In this document: piece by piece, positions 6,512 through 8,709 of the stretch
How the letters are laid out: each line of letters opens with the position of its first letter
How positions within the stretch are numbered: position 1 is the stretch's first letter
Source of the DNA: Crocinitomicaceae bacterium
GTDB lineage: Bacteria; Bacteroidota; Bacteroidia; Flavobacteriales_D; Crocinitomicaceae
Length of the DNA: 8,709 bases
Assembly (NCBI GenBank): GCA_030830385.1
Contig: JAURNA010000129.1
Coordinates: 1-8,709 of the forward strand
Direction: 5' to 3'
Notes under the pieces: generated by a model
What the model was told of the DNA's origin: nothing
The model's database searches: none
What the model saw: only the letters and a program-made list of their open reading frames with translations
Position numbers and translations under genes: made by a program

Positions 6512-7399
6512 ATGGTTATGAATAATCCGTTCAAAGGTTCAGGTGTTGCACTGGTAACGCCATTTAACGAAGATCGTTCAATTGATTTTGACGCACTTCG
6601 CGCATTGGTTCGGTATCAAATGGATAATGGAACCGATTTCCTGGTGGTGCAGGGAACAACGGGTGAATCACCTGTTTTGGACTGGGAGGAGAAGATGGAA
6701 GTGTTGAAATGTGTCCGACAGGAGAACAATGGCAAACTACCGGTCGTTTTTGGTCTCGGCGGCAACAATACAAGGGCAGTTGCAGAGCAAATGGCATCGC
6801 TTCCAATTGGAATTGATGGTATTCTTTCGGTTTCTCCCTACTACAACAAGCCTACTCAACAAGGAATTATTGAGCACTACAAATACATTGCTTCAAAAAC
6901 GGATCTGCCCATCATTTTGTACAACGTTCCGGGACGTACAGCTTCCAATATGACAGCTTCAACTACATTGGAACTGGCAAAGGTAGAGAACATCGTCGCG
7001 ATGAAGGAAGCGTCTGGTGATTTCGGACAAATCATGGAAATCGTTCAACACAAACCGGAAGGATTCAGCGTCCTGTCAGGAGATGATGCGATTACGGCTC
7101 CTCTGATGACCATCGGTGTGGAAGGGGTGATTTCCGTTGTTGCCAACGCATTTCCGGCGGAATTTTCAAAAATGGTGCATTCCGCAATGGATGGAAACCT
7201 TTCGAGTATGAACCAGCATCACTATAATTTACTGCATGCTACGAACCTGTTCTTTGCAGAAGGAAATCCAGGTGGAGTAAAGGCTTCATTGGCCGGGCAG
7301 GGAATGATGAAACCATTCATGCGCCCACCGTTATACCCTATATCCGAAGAGTTGAACCGAGCAATCATTAGCGAAACCCAGCGTATATTGAATGGATGA
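6512..7399 (+). CDS. dapA: 4-hydroxy-tetrahydrodipicolinate synthase
   Basis: A 295-residue class I aldolase-type enzyme that condenses pyruvate with aspartate semialdehyde, the first committed step to lysine and diaminopimelate for the cell wall. The TIM-barrel motifs are all present: QGTTGE with Thr49-Thr50, SPYYNKPTQQG with Tyr111, ILYNVPGRT with Tyr137 and Arg142, and VAMKEASGD with the Schiff-base Lys165. SGDDA and GVEGVISVVANAFP follow. This set matches the catalytic triad and pyruvate-binding residues of the E. coli enzyme. Two starts are possible, ATG at 6512 or ATG at 6518; neither has a clear Shine-Dalgarno, and numbering drops by two for the second. It follows a 177-bp gap with a candidate promoter and overlaps the next gene by 8 bp. 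Related aldolases (N-acetylneuraminate lyase) share the fold, but the motif set fits DapA. Confidence 0.95.
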   Translation: MVMNNPFKGSGVALVTPFNEDRSIDFDALRALVRYQMDNGTDFLVVQGTTGESPVLDWEEKMEVLKCVRQENNGKLPVVFGLGGNNTRAVAEQMASLPIGIDGILSVSPYYNKPTQQGIIEHYKYIASKTDLPIILYNVPGRTASNMTASTTLELAKVENIVAMKEASGDFGQIMEIVQHKPEGFSVLSGDDAITAPLMTIGVEGVISVVANAFPAEFSKMVHSAMDGNLSSMNQHHYNLLHATNLFFAEGNPGGVKASLAGQGMMKPFMRPPLYPISEELNRAIISETQRILNG

Positions 7400-8387
7400 A
7401 ATTAAGGACATACTAAAAGCGGTTGATAAGGCAGAGCACATCGTTATCACAAGCCACCGATCACCTGACGGAGATTCCATCGGGAGCTCGTTGGGTTGGT
7501 ATCGTTTTTTGAAGAAGATCGGCAAAAATCCGGTGATTTGTCATCCGGATTCATGCCCTCAGTTTCTGACGTGGATGCTCGATGGTGATCCGATTGAGAC
7601 ATTCGAAGCTGACCCTGTAGAAGTGGAAGCACACTTGATGTCTGCCGATTTGATCTTTTGCCTGGATTACAACGCTTCTGGCCGGCTGGGTACCGAGATG
7701 GGCGATGTATTGGACGCGGCGTCTGCTCCGAAAATCAGGATCGATCATCATCCGGGACCGTCTTTGGAAACAAGTGTTTCCATGGCACATCCTGAAGTTT
7801 GTTCAACATCACAGTTGGTTTTGGAGTGCATTCTTCAATCGGAACATTCCGATAAATTGGATGCTCGAATCGGTGGACCCCTGTACCTGGGAATGGTGAC
7901 GGATACGGGATCGTTCCGCTTTTCATCGGTTGATGCCAGAACACACGAACTGGTCGCTGAGCTCATTCGCTGCGGGGTCAATCATTCTGAAATACACGAG
8001 AAAACCTTCGATACCAATCGATTGGAAAAATTGAAGCTGCGGGGATACGCGATTGCTGAAAAAACAGAAATCGTCCAACCACAGGGTGTGGCCATCATTT
8101 CTCTCACGAAAGAAGATCTGGATCGATTCAATTATCAAAAAGGAGACACCGAAGGGTTGGTTAACGTAGCACTTTCGATCGAAGGCGTAGATGTTTCTGT
8201 GTTTCTCATGGAAAAGGAAGGAGAGGTCAAAATGTCTTTTCGCTCCCTTGGATCAATTCCTGTGAACGAATTGGCCCGAATCCATTTCAACGGTGGAGGC
8301 CATCTCAATGCTGCGGGCGGACGTTCAGAAGATTCTCTTTCAGGCACAATTGATCAGTTAAAAACACTAATTCCGGAATTTTTTTGA
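7392..8387 (+). CDS. nrnA: DHH/DHHA1 phosphoesterase, NrnA-type nanoRNase/PAP phosphatase
   Basis: A 331-residue cytosolic phosphoesterase. NrnA enzymes degrade two- to five-base RNA fragments and dephosphorylate 3'-phosphoadenosine-5'-phosphate, using two metal ions. The DHH domain shows ITSHRSPDGDSIGS (His22, Asp26, Asp28), FCLDYNASGRLG (Asp92), IDHHPG (Asp118-His119-His120) and GMVTDTGSFRFSS (Asp171). The C-terminal DHHA1 domain ends with the substrate-binding FNGGGHLNAAGG (GGGH at 301-304). All metal ligands expected for the family are present and the length is usual. Its ATG overlaps the dapA stop by 8 bp (ATGGATGA). Its own TGA stop overlaps the next start by 4 bp inside a run of seven T. 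A related DHH enzyme acting on cyclic dinucleotides or pApA is an alternative, but those usually carry extra N-terminal domains that are absent here. Confidence 0.9.
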   Translation: MDEIKDILKAVDKAEHIVITSHRSPDGDSIGSSLGWYRFLKKIGKNPVICHPDSCPQFLTWMLDGDPIETFEADPVEVEAHLMSADLIFCLDYNASGRLGTEMGDVLDAASAPKIRIDHHPGPSLETSVSMAHPEVCSTSQLVLECILQSEHSDKLDARIGGPLYLGMVTDTGSFRFSSVDARTHELVAELIRCGVNHSEIHEKTFDTNRLEKLKLRGYAIAEKTEIVQPQGVAIISLTKEDLDRFNYQKGDTEGLVNVALSIEGVDVSVFLMEKEGEVKMSFRSLGSIPVNELARIHFNGGGHLNAAGGRSEDSLSGTIDQLKTLIPEFF

Positions 8388-8709
8388 AAAGGTTAGTTTG
8401 CATAGTGGGATTAACATTTCTAATCGGTTGTGGTGAAGAACACAAGCCTGAAGAGAACGAAATTGAATGGAACAAGGAAATTTCTTCCGAATACAGCAAC
8501 GCCATTGCAGAGGACGAGGAAGTGGACATTCAGGTGTTTTTAGAAATGCGCCCGGAATGGAAAATGAAACGCACAGGCAGCGGACTCAGGTATTGGGTGT
8601 ATGAATCCGGTGATGGAGAAATGCCCAAAAGCGGAGAGGTTGCCGATGTTGAGATACAGATCAGCCTGCTAAACGGAACCCGGTGCTACGGTACTGAAGA
8701 GGACGAATA
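8384..8709 (+). CDS. FKBP-type peptidyl-prolyl isomerase lipoprotein, N-terminal part (3' truncated)
   Basis: The first 108 residues are present; the gene runs off the right edge. The proposed start is TTG at 8384, overlapping the nrnA TGA by 4 bp. The frame has a stop at 8351 and no ATG or GTG before this TTG; a GTG at 8405 would destroy the signal peptide. From TTG the protein starts (M)KRLVCIVGLTFLIGC, a lipoprotein signal with lipobox LIGC and lipidated Cys16. Acidic residues follow (GEEHKPEENE), possibly a surface-export signal of the kind described in Bacteroidota. From about residue 50 the sequence VFLEMRPEWKMKRTGSGLRYWVYESGDGEMPKSGEVADVEIQISLLNGT resembles the start of FKBP domains in Bacteroidota lipoproteins, including the gliding-associated GldI group. 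It probably assists protein folding at the envelope. Whether it is GldI or a general FKBP cannot be decided without the rest. Confidence 0.8.
   Translation, partial: MKRLVCIVGLTFLIGCGEEHKPEENEIEWNKEISSEYSNAIAEDEEVDIQVFLEMRPEWKMKRTGSGLRYWVYESGDGEMPKSGEVADVEIQISLLNGTRCYGTEEDE

Noticed and set aside
1..8709. A novel defence, mobile or CRISPR-type system
   Set aside because: Nearly all bases are occupied by recognisable housekeeping or known-family genes. I found no repeat arrays, transposase, integrase, toxin-antitoxin pair or tRNA/attachment site.

Overview
This window looks like an ordinary chromosomal housekeeping segment of a Bacteroidota bacterium, most likely a member of the Flavobacteriales. 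The evidence is a DUF4301 protein and a DUF6913-like protein (both largely confined to Bacteroidota), an FKBP-type lipoprotein of the kind found in gliding Bacteroidota, mostly weak Shine-Dalgarno signals, A-rich leaders, and a TAnnTTTG-type -7 element before dapA. I cannot assign a genus. I saw no mobile element, CRISPR array, tRNA, rRNA or defence system.

Left part (1-2266): the 3' end of a DUF4301 gene on the + strand meets two minus-strand genes tail to tail, with the stop codons overlapping. The minus-strand pair is an EamA/DMT-family transporter (first, GTG start) followed 20 bp later by a DUF58/vWA-type protein.

Middle part (2346-6334): a divergent 79-bp gap separates the transporter from a + strand cluster of four genes. 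These are an uncharacterised exported, probably outer-membrane protein; prmC (release-factor glutamine methyltransferase); ligA (NAD-dependent DNA ligase); and a small DUF6913-like protein. The cluster is very tight: a 3-bp gap with an AGGAGG ribosome-binding site before prmC, then two 8-bp stop/start overlaps.

Right part (6335-8709): a 177-bp non-coding stretch holds an imperfect inverted repeat and a candidate dapA promoter. It is followed by dapA (dihydrodipicolinate synthase), an nrnA-type DHH/DHHA1 phosphoesterase, and the 5' part of an FKBP-type peptidyl-prolyl isomerase lipoprotein that runs off the window. These three genes also overlap one another.

The genes do not form one pathway. 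They mix translation termination (PrmC), replication and repair (LigA), lysine and cell-wall precursor synthesis (DapA), nanoRNA/PAP turnover (NrnA) and envelope protein folding (FKBP). The striking feature is the compact packing with repeated ATGGNTRA overlaps, which suggests translational coupling. The least understood parts are the 216-aa exported protein, the DUF6913-like protein and the DUF58 protein without a visible MoxR partner.
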